Below are positions 1-8,741 of a DNA stretch of 64,000 nucleotides, one piece after another. Under the pieces are notes generated by a model. That model saw nothing but the letters and a program-made list of their open reading frames with translations. It was not told where the DNA came from and ran no database searches. The stretch lies in contig NZ_VIKR01000001.1 in NCBI RefSeq assembly GCF_007004765.1, positions 1,116,001 to 1,180,000 of the forward strand, written 5' to 3'. The stretch's first letter is position 1. Each line of letters opens with the position of its first letter. Origin of the DNA: Aliikangiella marina (GTDB lineage Bacteria > Pseudomonadota > Gammaproteobacteria > Enterobacterales > Kangiellaceae). The position numbers and the translations under genes were made by a program.

Positions 1-1
1 A

Positions 2-844
2 ACAACAATACTTTTACACGTTCACAAAGAACTTGTATCAGGTAAACTAATGTTACCTTCATTGCCATCAATTTGTGTCAAGATAAAACAAATTGCTGCG
101 CGCCCAGAATCAGATGCTTCCAGTCTTGGTAAAGCAGCTAGAGTTGACCCTGCTTTTTGTGGGTATTTGTTAAAGGTGTCAAACTCGCCTCAGTATCGCG
201 GTAATGTCAAAGTCACTAATATTAATTTAGCGATTGGTCGGCTTGGTATGGAAAACACCTGTAATCTCGCGCGCCTGTATGCTATTCGTTCATTATTTAA
301 AAGTAAGAAACGCTCGATGCAAGCCTGGTTGCAGAGAAGCTGGGAAATCAGTACTCATACTGCCTCAGTAGCAAGTGTCATTGCAGAAAATATCGATACT
401 GATGTTGATCCTGAACAAGCGCTACTGGCTGGGTTAGTGCAAGACATTGGCTGCCTTTCGCTTATCTCGGAAGCTAGCGACTATCCCGAACTCATCAATG
501 ATGACCAAGCAATGGAAGTCCTGTTTGACAGTCATGCGGCGACCTTGGGCGCAGGTATTGTAAAGGAATGGGGACTCGGTGAAGAGTTTATTGAAGTGGT
601 TCGCAATAGAGACAATTGGTCTTATAACGATTCTTCCGAGGTTAATTTAGTCGATATCGTTCAAGTCGCTAAACTGCACACCTACCTTGCTTATAAAAAG
701 GCGCTACAGTTACCGAAGCTAAGTAGTGTACCGTCGTTTCAAAAAGTAATGCTCAACCAGCATACTTCGCCTGAGCAAAGTCTTCAATTTGTTGCAGATG
801 CCAAGCAAAGAATCACATCCATCATTAGAAATCTCGGAGGCTAA
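2..844 (+). CDS. HDOD domain protein, 5' end outside window
   Basis: HDOD-domain (PF08668-like) signalling protein. The frame stays open without a stop back to base 2, and the residues before the first ATG at 50 (ending in KELVSGKL) read like the usual lead-in to an HDOD domain. The real start is therefore probably left of the window. The visible part has the typical opening LPSLPSICVKI and the VSNSPQYRG segment. HDOD proteins are non-catalytic HD relatives linked to signalling and motility in Gammaproteobacteria; the ligand or partner is unknown. A second HDOD gene lies at 39624-40478. The gene ends in LGG at 841 and no neighbour overlaps it. Confidence 0.85.
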   Translation, partial: TTILLHVHKELVSGKLMLPSLPSICVKIKQIAARPESDASSLGKAARVDPAFCGYLLKVSNSPQYRGNVKVTNINLAIGRLGMENTCNLARLYAIRSLFKSKKRSMQAWLQRSWEISTHTASVASVIAENIDTDVDPEQALLAGLVQDIGCLSLISEASDYPELINDDQAMEVLFDSHAATLGAGIVKEWGLGEEFIEVVRNRDNWSYNDSSEVNLVDIVQVAKLHTYLAYKKALQLPKLSSVPSFQKVMLNQHTSPEQSLQFVADAKQRITSIIRNLGG

Positions 845-1022
845 AGCGAGCCCCTATAGTCACCGCATGCTTTCTTGCATCGTTTAGAGATGCGAAATCC
901 TGCAAAGGAAAACGCATCTCCACAAGAGGGGGAACTAAAGTTGCCAGTAATCAGATCATACGATTCTCATCAAGTAAGTAACTCATTGGATGGACAACAA
1001 TCTTAGTAGTAATACTGCAACC

Positions 1023-1418
1023 TTAGTAGTGGTAACTATCTTCGGTGTTTATTTTAAAACCCGCGGACTCCCAAGCTTGTATACCGCCTGACAGCGAGAA
1101 GACGTTATTAAACCCCAATTTTTGTAAAGATTCAGCCGCCAGTGCTGAACGCCCGCCGCTCTTGCAATAGAGGTATATTGGTGTATCCGCGGGATTTTCT
1201 TGCATTGCCGGCTTAATTCTTGGGTGGTCAAAGATTGCAAATTCGATTAGCCCTCGCGGCGCGTTAATCGCATGAGCGATGTATCCTTGAGTATATTCAT
1301 CGGGTTCTCTCACATCGATGACCAGCGATCGGTTGTCAATTGCTTGGCATAAATCTTGGTGATTGCATTCTTTGATAACTGATTTAGCTTGTTTTACAAG
1401 TTCAATTGGTGAAAGCAT
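1023..1418 (-). CDS. Rhodanese-like sulfurtransferase
   Basis: Single-domain rhodanese of 131 residues. The domain opens with VIDVREPDEY, and the active-site loop YCKSGGRS carries the persulfide-forming cysteine (residue 85). It ends with a typical LSGGIQAW. I chose the ATG at 1418 because AGGGAC lies 7 bases before it; ATGs further upstream in frame (1433, 1466) lack this. It has no signal peptide, so it is cytoplasmic. It is divergent from the RND operon at 1624, with an AT-rich dyad between them. A BigR/YgaV-type ArsR gene and a DUF2892 gene lie 5 kb away. In other bacteria these three families handle sulfide and persulfide, so sulfur transfer or detoxification is the likely role (inference). 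Confidence 0.88.
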   Translation of the reverse strand: MLSPIELVKQAKSVIKECNHQDLCQAIDNRSLVIDVREPDEYTQGYIAHAINAPRGLIEFAIFDHPRIKPAMQENPADTPIYLYCKSGGRSALAAESLQKLGFNNVFSLSGGIQAWESAGFKINTEDSYHY

Positions 1419-1529
1419 GTCTGTGTCCCTCATTTTGACTGTCAGATATAGCGCATCGTTTATCAAACTTACGCTTTTCCTAGAAACAATAGTTTGTTGA
1501 ATTGCCTATTAATAGCATAGTTAAAAATA

Positions 1530-1553
1530 ATATATTAGATATTGCTAATATAT
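1530..1553. promoter_or_regulatory. AT-rich dyad, candidate ArsR-type operator
   Basis: Perfect 9-bp arms, ATATATTAG and CTAATATAT, flank a 6-base centre (ATATTG). The dyad sits in the intergenic region between the divergent rhodanese gene and the RND operon, 71 bases before the TTG at 1624. Size and AT content suit a winged-helix repressor of the ArsR family, and a BigR/YgaV-like member is encoded at 6779-7102. The link between the two is an inference. I do not see the same dyad upstream of the arsR gene. Confidence 0.45.
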
Positions 1554-1623
1554 GGATAATAACCTAAACTAGACGCGAATGAAATAATTTTGCAGATTTT
1601 TAACTTAAAGAAGGGCTACCACC

Positions 1624-4194
1624 TTGTTCGCGAATCGTATCATTGCATTGTCGCTTAACAGACCTCTCATGATTTACTGGGGGCTCGTACTATTTACGCT
1701 CTCAATAGGCGCTTTAATCAGCTTAATAAAAGTCGACACTGACCCGGAGAATATGCTCTCTCGTGATGAACCAGCGAGAATTTATCACAATCAAATCAAG
1801 CAAGAATTTGCATTAAGTGACCTCATCGTTGTTGGTGCCGTCGCCAAAACTGGTGAGACAATCTTCAATCCACAGTCACTGGCAGATCTTAAAGTGTTGT
1901 CCGATGAGATCAAGCAGATCGAAGGGGTTATTGTTAAAGATGTTAACGCCATATCAACCATTGATAACATCGAGCAAGCAGGCGAGGGCGTGATTCGTTT
2001 TGAATGGTTAATGGCAAAAGCACCCACGGATGAACAAAGCGCCATAGAGTTACAACAGAAAACTCGACGACTGCCTTTCGTCGTCAATAGTCTCGTATCG
2101 GGAGACGAGAAAGCGGCGACAATTTACGTTCCTATTGAAAATAAAGATGAAAGCTACCGAATTAGTCAAGCAATACAGGTCCTCATTGAGCAACTCTCCA
2201 ATGCAAATGAGTACCATATAACCGGGTTACCAGTGGCAGAAGATACCTTTGGTGTAGAAATGTTTATTCAAATGGGAATTTCAGCACCGGCTGCGGCGGC
2301 GGTTATCTACTTACTCATGCTCTATTTTTTTAGAAGTGCAAGTCTAGTCGTTGCTCCCATGATAGTGGCAATGGCGACAGTAATTATCGTGATGGGTGCG
2401 ATGATTGGTATGGGCTTTACCGTACATATCATGAGCTCGATGATACCGATATTTTTGATGCCTATTGCTGTGGTCGATTCTGTCCATTTAATGTCTGAAT
2501 TTGCTGATCGCTATAAACCAGGAAGTGATGCAAAAGCCGAAATTAAAAAAGTGACTCAGCACCTGTTTCAGCCCATGTTGTTTACATCGATAACGAGTGC
2601 AGCAGGTTTCTTCTCACTCGCATTAACGCCAATACCGCCAGTACAGATTTTTGGCGTCTACGTTGGGTTGGGTATATTGCTCGCTTTTTTGGTCACTATA
2701 TTGTTTATTCCGGCTTACGTCTCTCGCATGAATGACATCGCGTTACGCAACATGCAGGAAAAACTTCACTCAGCGTCATCAGCGGATCGAAAGCCAAGTA
2801 TCCTCGCGAGACTTTTACCGATTTGGGGTGGGTTTAGTATTGCGCAAAATAAACTCGTTATTATTGTTGCTTTAGTTGTAACGGCTATTTCAATCGTCGG
2901 TATTAGTAAAATTCAAATAAATGACAATCCGGTACGTTGGTTTAAGTCTGACCATCAAATACGAGTTGCAGACCGAGTTCTAAACCATCATTTCGCGGGG
3001 ACTTATGATGCTCATCTGGTGTTAGAGTTTACCGGAAGGGAAGACTTAATTCGGGGCTTGTATGGCGAGGTGATCTCGATAGTCCAGCAAGCGAAGCTCA
3101 ATCAAAGCCTATCACCAGAATCAATTAATGCGATTGAAACCATTCTCTCTAAAGGCGCACAATCATTGAGTATTCAAGAGTTGAATCAAGTTGTCGACGA
3201 TCTACTGTTTGATGAATCAGATAGCGGTATATTAGTGCTCGAGCAAATTCAAAGCGTTGTTGATGAGTCAGAAGCGAATCTGAAACAGTTTACACTGCCA
3301 AGAAACTTGGCTTATATTGAAAAGCTACAAAGTTACTTGCTAGAAACGGCGTTAGTCGGAAAATCGAACTCAGTGGTTGATTTAGTAAAAACAGTCAACC
3401 GCGAACTACGCAGTGGATCTGACAGCGACTATGCGATCCCTGAAACACAAAATGCTGTCGCACAAACCTTGCTCCAATTTCAATCCTCTCATCGTCCTCA
3501 AGACTTATGGCATTTTGTCACCCCAGATTATACCAAGTCTCTTATTTGGTTGCAGATGACCAGTGGCGACAATCAAGACATGAAAGCTGTCATTGAGTCT
3601 GTAGAGGGTTTTGTGGCTAATAATCCATTACCTGAAAATATTGAACTGAATTGGGCCGGAAAAGCTTACTTAAATTTGATCTGGCAGGACAAAATGGTCG
3701 CAGGTATGTTTGATAGTCTAGTCAGCGCTTTTGCGATTGTTTTTATTATGATGGTTATATTATTTCGGTCGTTGCTGTTTGGTTTACTGGCGATGTTACC
3801 TTTATCGATCACAATCATTTTTATGTACGGTATGATTGGTTGGATGGGTAAGTATTATGATATGCCGATTGCTGTTTTATCCGCATTAACGCTCGGGCTC
3901 TCTGTTGATTTCGCGATTCATTTTATCGAACGGACTCGAGCTTACTTTAAGGAACACCAAGACTGGCAAACAACGATGAAACTGATGTTCGAAGAACCGG
4001 CAAGAGCTATTTCTCGAAATGCATTAGTCATTGCACTTGGATTCACGCCGTTACTCCTTGCTCCGTTAGTGCCTTATATAACCGTGGGTGCATTTTTGGC
4101 TGCGATTATGGCGGTTTCCGCATTAGTTACCATCTTGGTACTGCCCGCTAGTTTTACTCTGTTAAAAGGCATTCTTTTTAAGGTAGCCAAATAA
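1624..4194 (+). CDS. RND superfamily exporter (MMPL/HpnN-like)
   Basis: Inner-membrane RND-superfamily exporter of 856 residues, COG1033-like. It has two tandem halves. Each has one transmembrane helix (about 12-34 and 410-430), a large periplasmic loop, and a cluster of about five helices (about 215-370 and 690-850). The length fits the single-protein RND class related to hopanoid/lipid exporters and not the 1000-residue drug/metal pumps. The TTG start is preceded by AAAGAAGGG. The next genes encode a LolA-like periplasmic protein and an outer-membrane barrel, and the three form one operon. This arrangement suggests export of a lipid or hydrophobic compound across the envelope. The substrate cannot be told from the sequence. 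Confidence 0.82.
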   Translation: MFANRIIALSLNRPLMIYWGLVLFTLSIGALISLIKVDTDPENMLSRDEPARIYHNQIKQEFALSDLIVVGAVAKTGETIFNPQSLADLKVLSDEIKQIEGVIVKDVNAISTIDNIEQAGEGVIRFEWLMAKAPTDEQSAIELQQKTRRLPFVVNSLVSGDEKAATIYVPIENKDESYRISQAIQVLIEQLSNANEYHITGLPVAEDTFGVEMFIQMGISAPAAAAVIYLLMLYFFRSASLVVAPMIVAMATVIIVMGAMIGMGFTVHIMSSMIPIFLMPIAVVDSVHLMSEFADRYKPGSDAKAEIKKVTQHLFQPMLFTSITSAAGFFSLALTPIPPVQIFGVYVGLGILLAFLVTILFIPAYVSRMNDIALRNMQEKLHSASSADRKPSILARLLPIWGGFSIAQNKLVIIVALVVTAISIVGISKIQINDNPVRWFKSDHQIRVADRVLNHHFAGTYDAHLVLEFTGREDLIRGLYGEVISIVQQAKLNQSLSPESINAIETILSKGAQSLSIQELNQVVDDLLFDESDSGILVLEQIQSVVDESEANLKQFTLPRNLAYIEKLQSYLLETALVGKSNSVVDLVKTVNRELRSGSDSDYAIPETQNAVAQTLLQFQSSHRPQDLWHFVTPDYTKSLIWLQMTSGDNQDMKAVIESVEGFVANNPLPENIELNWAGKAYLNLIWQDKMVAGMFDSLVSAFAIVFIMMVILFRSLLFGLLAMLPLSITIIFMYGMIGWMGKYYDMPIAVLSALTLGLSVDFAIHFIERTRAYFKEHQDWQTTMKLMFEEPARAISRNALVIALGFTPLLLAPLVPYITVGAFLAAIMAVSALVTILVLPASFTLLKGILFKVAK

Positions 4195-4233
4195 AGTTAA
4201 ACAACGTAAATCAATACAAGAGGATTGAATTAC

Positions 4234-5097
4234 ATGAACAAGTTTATGCATGTCACTTTAGCAAAAATGAAAGCATATTTGAAAACCTTCATCGCTTTGA
4301 TCTTGGTTTCGATAGGCGGGACACTCTCTAATGGCAGTTATGCTTTGGAAGCAGAAAAATCAGCGGGAATCGATGTAAATACCATCGTCGCTAAATCGAG
4401 TTTAGCCGCCTACTATGGTGGTAGTGATGGTCGAACTATGGCAAGGATGAAAATATTTGATGCTAATGGTCGGCAACAGGTTCGACAATTTGCAATATTA
4501 AGAAAAGATATCGAAGAAGGCGGGCGCCAAAAGTTTCTGGTAATTTTTTCTCGTCCCAATGACGTCAAGGGGACTGTTTTTATGGTTCACAAAAAACCCC
4601 AAGGCGAGGATGATCGATGGCTTTATTTACCCGCGCTAGACTTGGTCAAACGTATATCAGCTGGGGATAAAAGAACGAGTTTTGTCGGTGCTCATTACTT
4701 TTATGAAGATGTTTCTGGGCGTTCAACCGAAGCAGATAATCATCAATTCATTGAAGAAACTGAATCGCAATATGTTTTGAGTCATACGCCGAAAGATCCT
4801 CAAAGCGTCGAATTTGCATCCTATAAAACCTGGATTGATAAACAAAATTTCTTACCCGTTAAAATTGAATATTATGATCAACAAGGTAAGGCCTTTCGTC
4901 TTATCGAAGCTCTCGACATTAAGACAGTACAAAACATACCTACGGTATTTAAAGCGAAGGTGACAGACTTGACTGATCAATCGTACACCACTTTAGAGTT
5001 TAGAAAAGCCGTTTACGACTTAGGTATTCCAGAGGATGTATTTTCTGAGCGCTCTTTACGTAAGCCGCCAGTCGAGTGGTTAAGAAAGAAAAAATAA
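4234..5097 (+). CDS. Outer-membrane lipoprotein-sorting (LolA-like) protein
   Basis: Periplasmic protein of about 287 residues with an N-terminal signal sequence ending near SNGSYALEA. The fold family is the LolA-like 'outer membrane lipoprotein-sorting protein' group (PF17131). Typical segments are the WLYLPALDLVKRIS stretch and, toward the end, LEFRKAVYDLGIPEDVFSERSLRKP. Start chosen at ATG 4234, 9 bases after AAGAGGA; a TTG at 4225 is too close to that site. It lies 39 bp after the RND exporter and 10 bp before the barrel gene. It probably ferries a hydrophobic cargo between the inner-membrane pump and the outer-membrane protein (inference from operon and fold). Confidence 0.82.
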   Translation: MNKFMHVTLAKMKAYLKTFIALILVSIGGTLSNGSYALEAEKSAGIDVNTIVAKSSLAAYYGGSDGRTMARMKIFDANGRQQVRQFAILRKDIEEGGRQKFLVIFSRPNDVKGTVFMVHKKPQGEDDRWLYLPALDLVKRISAGDKRTSFVGAHYFYEDVSGRSTEADNHQFIEETESQYVLSHTPKDPQSVEFASYKTWIDKQNFLPVKIEYYDQQGKAFRLIEALDIKTVQNIPTVFKAKVTDLTDQSYTTLEFRKAVYDLGIPEDVFSERSLRKPPVEWLRKKK

Positions 5098-5107
5098 TAG
5101 GTACACG

Positions 5108-6463
5108 ATGAGACACGTATCCTTATTAACTCTCTTTTTCGCCAGCGTTATCGGCAGCTCGCTTTCGGCACGAGCAACTCTAGAAGTTGATTCTTTAGCC
5201 ACGCTTGAATCTAGCGCGTTATTGACAGAATCAGACCAAACGTTAGACGAAGAATTAGAGGAAGGATGGAGCGATGAATGGGTTGATGAATGGGCGGCCG
5301 ACTCACCCCATAGCTTTTTACAGCAGATAGCGGTCGGATACGCTACTATCACACAATCAGATGCTATTAATATCAATGATGAAGTTCTCAACGAGTTTAG
5401 ATATACCTTAGATTATCAATATCAAAATGATGATTATCGTTTTGATCTCGAATTCGACCTATTAGAGGATTGGTTACTCAATGAAACCGAAATTGTGACC
5501 CGAGACTTCAATCTATCGACGTCAATTGCATCACAAGTCGATCTAAAAATTGGGCGTCAAGTAATCACATGGGGGACTGGCGACTTATTGTTTTTAAATG
5601 ATCTATTCGCCAAGGATTGGCAATCATTTTTTTCGGGAAGAGAAGATAAATATCTTAAACCTGCCGTTGATGCAATCAGATTAAGTGTCTATTCTGCAGT
5701 CAATTTTGAAGTAGCCTTACTACCAAACTTTACACCGGATAACGTTCCAAATGGTAATCGTTTATCTTTCTTTATTCCGGGTTTTGGTATTACGCAACCA
5801 TCGCCACCTCTCTATTTTTTAGAGCCTCAAAAACCAGAAGTCGCATTACGATTATTTTCGACTGTGAACTCTTTGGAGTGGGGAGTTTATGCTTATTCAG
5901 GTTACTTTAAATCGCCTACTAAGGTTTTACCGGATAACCAGCTCAGCTTTGCTGAGATGACCGCTGTTGGTGCTAGTTTAAGCCTACCTGCGGCTGGTGG
6001 AATATTAAACTTTGAGACATCTTATTATCGTAGTGATGAAGATACAAGCGGCGATAATCCATTTATTGGCAATAGTCAGTTTCGATTGCTAGTTGGTTAC
6101 GACACCGAGCTTGTTCCCAACCTAAAACTAGCAACCCAAGCCTATTTAGAGAGAATACTTGATTATCAAAGCCTAGTTGAAAATGCTTTGATGGGGCAGG
6201 TAATACCCGACGAAAATCGAACCATGTTGACCGCTCGGTTCACTTATTTAGCGCTTCAACAAACATTAACTAACTCATTAATGGTTTTTTACTCACCGAG
6301 TGATGATGATCACTATCTCAGGTACTCCAGTCGCTATTCCTACAGCGACAGTTTAAAACTGACTTTGGGACTTAATTTAATCGACGGTAAGGAAGACTCA
6401 ACATTTTTAGCGCAAATGCAAGATAACTCGAATGCATTTGTCAGAATTAACTATTCATTTTAA
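5108..6463 (+). CDS. Predicted outer-membrane beta-barrel protein
   Basis: 451 residues with a cleavable signal peptide (about 1-23, ending SARA). An acidic linker follows (DEELEEGWSDEWVDEW), then many alternating amphipathic strands. The protein ends with RINYSF; the terminal aromatic residue is typical of barrels inserted by BAM. The segment TWGTGDLLFLNDLF resembles proteins usually found in RND/LolA-like operons and annotated DUF1302-like or 'hypothetical'. It probably forms the outer-membrane component of the export system encoded upstream. The exact family assignment is uncertain. The membrane location is better supported than the function. Confidence 0.75.
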   Translation: MRHVSLLTLFFASVIGSSLSARATLEVDSLATLESSALLTESDQTLDEELEEGWSDEWVDEWAADSPHSFLQQIAVGYATITQSDAININDEVLNEFRYTLDYQYQNDDYRFDLEFDLLEDWLLNETEIVTRDFNLSTSIASQVDLKIGRQVITWGTGDLLFLNDLFAKDWQSFFSGREDKYLKPAVDAIRLSVYSAVNFEVALLPNFTPDNVPNGNRLSFFIPGFGITQPSPPLYFLEPQKPEVALRLFSTVNSLEWGVYAYSGYFKSPTKVLPDNQLSFAEMTAVGASLSLPAAGGILNFETSYYRSDEDTSGDNPFIGNSQFRLLVGYDTELVPNLKLATQAYLERILDYQSLVENALMGQVIPDENRTMLTARFTYLALQQTLTNSLMVFYSPSDDDHYLRYSSRYSYSDSLKLTLGLNLIDGKEDSTFLAQMQDNSNAFVRINYSF

Positions 6464-6479
6464 AGCGAGGAGATTGATT

Positions 6480-6689
6480 ATGGCTTTAGAAAATGCAGTG
6501 ATGGCTTTTGCCGGATTTATGGTACTCGTGTCTGTCGCGTTAACACTGTGGGTCAACCCACTTTTTTATTGGTTTACGGTTTTCATTGGGGCTAACCTAT
6601 TACAGAGCGCATTTACGGGTTTCTGCCCAGCCGCAATTATCTTTAAAAAAGTCTTCAAGCTGCAGAGTTTAAAAGATCTTCGCGCTTAA
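6480..6689 (+). CDS. DUF2892 small membrane protein (YgaP C-terminal-like)
   Basis: 69 residues starting at ATG 6480, with GCGAGGAG 7 bases before it. Two hydrophobic helices (about 5-23 and 24-42) are followed by FCPAAIIFKK, the conserved cysteine-containing end of the DUF2892 family. In E. coli the same domain is fused to a rhodanese in YgaP, next to the regulator gene ygaV. Here the DUF2892 gene is separate, 16 bp after the barrel gene and convergent with a YgaV-like regulator. A link to sulfur or persulfide metabolism is therefore likely. Confidence 0.82.
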   Translation: MALENAVMAFAGFMVLVSVALTLWVNPLFYWFTVFIGANLLQSAFTGFCPAAIIFKKVFKLQSLKDLRA

Positions 6690-6778
6690 TAAGGTAATCG
6701 ATTGCTCAAGGAGCGAGCTATTTGTTGTCAACTGCTATCTGTCTAACAAAACATAATGTATTAGCCGAGGGTTGAAAG

Positions 6779-7102
6779 TTACGCGCAGTAAAAGTCGTGT
6801 AACACAGAAATGATGTTCTTCGCGACACCCGGTTTGATGGAATAATAGATCGTCTGCGATTCCCTTCGTGTTTCAACCAAATCATCGGCCCGTAACTTGG
6901 CTAAATGTTGAGATAGCGCCGATTGGGATAAATCGATAGTTGCATTCAGCTCAGTAACCGATAATTCACCTTCCGACAAAATACACAAAATCATCAATCG
7001 ATTGACATTTGCAAGCGCCTTCAATTGGCGGGTTGCCTCATCTGCATGTTGACGAAGGTCTTGTGGGTCGCGCTCGCGACAAGATTGTGCTGCTTGATTC
7101 AT
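6779..7102 (-). CDS. ArsR-family regulator, BigR/YgaV/SqrR type
   Basis: 107-residue winged-helix repressor. The DNA-binding helix is LSQSALSQHLAKLR, followed by the beta-wing around TIYYSIK. It lacks the ELCV metal-binding box of ArsR/SmtB. It has two cysteines at the positions used by BigR/YgaV/SqrR: Cys40 in RLMILCILSEGE and Cys106 at the C-terminal end (DFYCA). In those proteins the pair forms a disulfide or polysulfide bridge in response to sulfide. A rhodanese and a DUF2892 gene nearby support this assignment. Targets are inferred; the dyad at 1530-1553 is one candidate. An extra Cys8 lies in the N-terminal tail. Confidence 0.83.
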   Translation of the reverse strand: MNQAAQSCRERDPQDLRQHADEATRQLKALANVNRLMILCILSEGELSVTELNATIDLSQSALSQHLAKLRADDLVETRRESQTIYYSIKPGVAKNIISVLHDFYCA

Positions 7103-7387
7103 ACATCTTATACAGTAATTGATATACCGGTTAATGTAATAAAAAGTTAATTAGCTGTCTAGCAACAAAAGCGATTAAGGATTTAGTCTTGTCTAAAGCG
7201 CTAGGTTGAGGCCAATTAAATCGAAATAAAGGTCGGTATGAGTCGCTGTCGTGTTATTTTTAAGATAATTTTTGTTGGATGACGAAAAAAACTAAAAAAT
7301 GTCTAAAAAAAATTTTTTTGAAGGGAGAGAGTCTAAAGCTTATCCGGAATCATTTTTATTGGTAAATCATATTGATTACCATTGAAA

Positions 7388-7603
7388 TTAAGCCGGAACT
7401 AACTGAGGCGCTCCGCTTAGGTTAGGGACATATTTTTGCACGCCAACATGAGAGTCTAATATCTCTTTAGCCGTCTCTACACAACGTCCACAGCAATTTC
7501 CAACACCGAGCTGACGAGTGATGTCTTTGAGCTTGGTGTGGCCATTATTTTTAGCTTCGATTATGTCGCTGTCGGTTACAGCATTACAAATACAAACGTA
7601 CAT
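7388..7603 (-). CDS. bfd: Bacterioferritin-associated ferredoxin
   Basis: 71 residues. It has the Bfd [2Fe-2S] signature: MYVCICNAVTD at the start (Cys4, Cys6) and GNCCGRCVETAKE (CxxC) about 30 residues later. Bfd donates electrons to bacterioferritin heme to release stored iron. The gene is divergent from the two bfr genes at 7762 and 8258, and a Fur-box-like dyad lies just before it, as expected for a gene switched on by iron starvation. The protein is slightly longer than E. coli Bfd (64), with a proline-rich tail. Confidence 0.93.
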   Translation of the reverse strand: MYVCICNAVTDSDIIEAKNNGHTKLKDITRQLGVGNCCGRCVETAKEILDSHVGVQKYVPNLSGAPQLVPA

Positions 7604-7621
7604 AACTACCTCAAATCTTGA

Positions 7622-7648
7622 TGAGAGTGATTATAGGAATCATTCTCA
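7622..7648. promoter_or_regulatory. Fur-box-like operator upstream of bfd
   Basis: A 27-bp dyad with 11-bp arms (TGAGAGTGATT and AATCATTCTCA, one mismatch). The inner 19 bases (7629-7647) match the Fur consensus GATAATGATAATCATTATC at 14 of 19 positions. It begins 19 bases before the bfd start codon. Fur repression of bfd is well known in Gammaproteobacteria; occupancy here is inferred. Confidence 0.7.
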
Positions 7649-7761
7649 TTTAAGTCAACACTTTAGTCGGGTTTTTCGTCATTTTTTAATCTATCTTTAA
7701 CTAAAAATATGCGTATAATCTTTTTCTATTCAACTAGTTAACCAATTTAGGTGGTCTTAAA

Positions 7762-8226
7762 ATGAAAGGTGATAAATCGATAAACGCTGAGCTAAATGGA
7801 GTATTGACCTACCTTTTAACCGGGATCAATCAATATTTTCTCCATTCTCGAATGTGTGAGAATTGGGGATTTGAAACGCTTAAAAAGAAAGACTACGACT
7901 ACTCGATCTATTTAATGAAAGCCGCTGATAAGTTAATGAAGCGGATTCTCTTTTTAGAGGGCTTACCGAATCTTCAGGCACTCGGAAAATTGTACATCGG
8001 CGAGGACGTACCACAAATCCTTGATTGTAATATGAAGTTTGAAAATGAAGTCAGGGAATCTCTCGTTTCGGCAATCACAAGCTGCGAAGCGAAAGCTGAC
8101 TACATCAGTAGAGAGTGCTTAGAATCAATCTTACATGAAGTTGAAGAACAAATTGACTGGCTTGAAGCCCAAATCGATCAAGTTGATAAGATGGGACTTG
8201 AAAACTACCTTCAATCTGCATCTTAA
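7762..8226 (+). CDS. bfr: Bacterioferritin, heme-type subunit without ferroxidase site
   Basis: 154-residue bacterioferritin subunit (MKGD start, INQYFLHSRM, RILFLEGLPNLQ, ENYLQSAS end). Aligned by eye to E. coli Bfr, the heme ligand Met52 is kept (YLMKAAD). Several di-iron ligands are lost: Glu18 is Leu, Glu51 is Leu, His54 is Ala, Glu127 is Val and His130 is Gln. This is the non-catalytic, heme-binding half of a two-subunit bacterioferritin, as known from Neisseria and Magnetospirillum. Its partner follows 31 bp downstream. A -10-like TATAAT lies at 7714-7719. Iron storage in the cytoplasm with electron input from Bfd is the expected role. Confidence 0.92.
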   Translation: MKGDKSINAELNGVLTYLLTGINQYFLHSRMCENWGFETLKKKDYDYSIYLMKAADKLMKRILFLEGLPNLQALGKLYIGEDVPQILDCNMKFENEVRESLVSAITSCEAKADYISRECLESILHEVEEQIDWLEAQIDQVDKMGLENYLQSAS

Positions 8227-8257
8227 ATCAGCCTACCAAAGTAGTAAGGACTAAAAA

Positions 8258-8725
8258 ATGAAAGGTAATCAAAAAGTTATCGAACAATTACAGAATTTAC
8301 TTGAATCAGAGCTTAGCGCATTTGATCAGTATTTCGTTCATGCCCGAATGTATGGCGACTGGGGCTACACAAAGCTCGAAGAGCGAATTTCTCATGAAGC
8401 GGAAGAAGAGCGTGAACATGCGCAGTTTTTAATCGACCGAATTTTGTTTTTAGAGGGAATCCCTGATCTCTCTAAAAGGGTTCCATTAAGAATCGGTAAA
8501 AATGTGCCTGAGATGATTCAAAACGATTTAGACTACGAGTACGAAGTCGCCGCCAAACTTAAAACAGCGATTGCTGTCTGTGAGTCAGAGAAAGACTACG
8601 TTTCTCGCCAGATTTTACTGAAACTTCTGTCAGATACAGAGGAAGATCACATGTATTGGTTGGAGCAACAGTTAGGCTTAATCGACAAAACTGGCCTAGA
8701 AAACTACCTTCAGAGCCAAATTTAA
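8258..8725 (+). CDS. bfr: Bacterioferritin, ferroxidase-type subunit
   Basis: 155-residue bacterioferritin subunit with a complete ferroxidase centre by alignment to E. coli Bfr: Glu18 (ESELSAFDQY), Glu51 and His54 (EEEREHAQF), Glu127 and His130 (TEEDH), plus a Glu near 94. The heme ligand Met52 is replaced by Arg. It is the catalytic complement of the heme-type subunit encoded just upstream, with the two probably forming mixed 24-mers. Both genes read from the same strand and are likely co-transcribed. Both use AAGG-type ribosome binding sites and begin with MKG. Confidence 0.93.
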   Translation: MKGNQKVIEQLQNLLESELSAFDQYFVHARMYGDWGYTKLEERISHEAEEEREHAQFLIDRILFLEGIPDLSKRVPLRIGKNVPEMIQNDLDYEYEVAAKLKTAIAVCESEKDYVSRQILLKLLSDTEEDHMYWLEQQLGLIDKTGLENYLQSQI

Positions 8726-8741
8726 GTGTTTTGACTATTCT

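Noticed and set aside
7361-7382. Imperfect inverted repeat after bfd (GGTAAATCAT...TTACC)
   Set aside because: Arms match only about five bases at the ends; no T-run on the bfd strand, so it is not a convincing terminator or operator.
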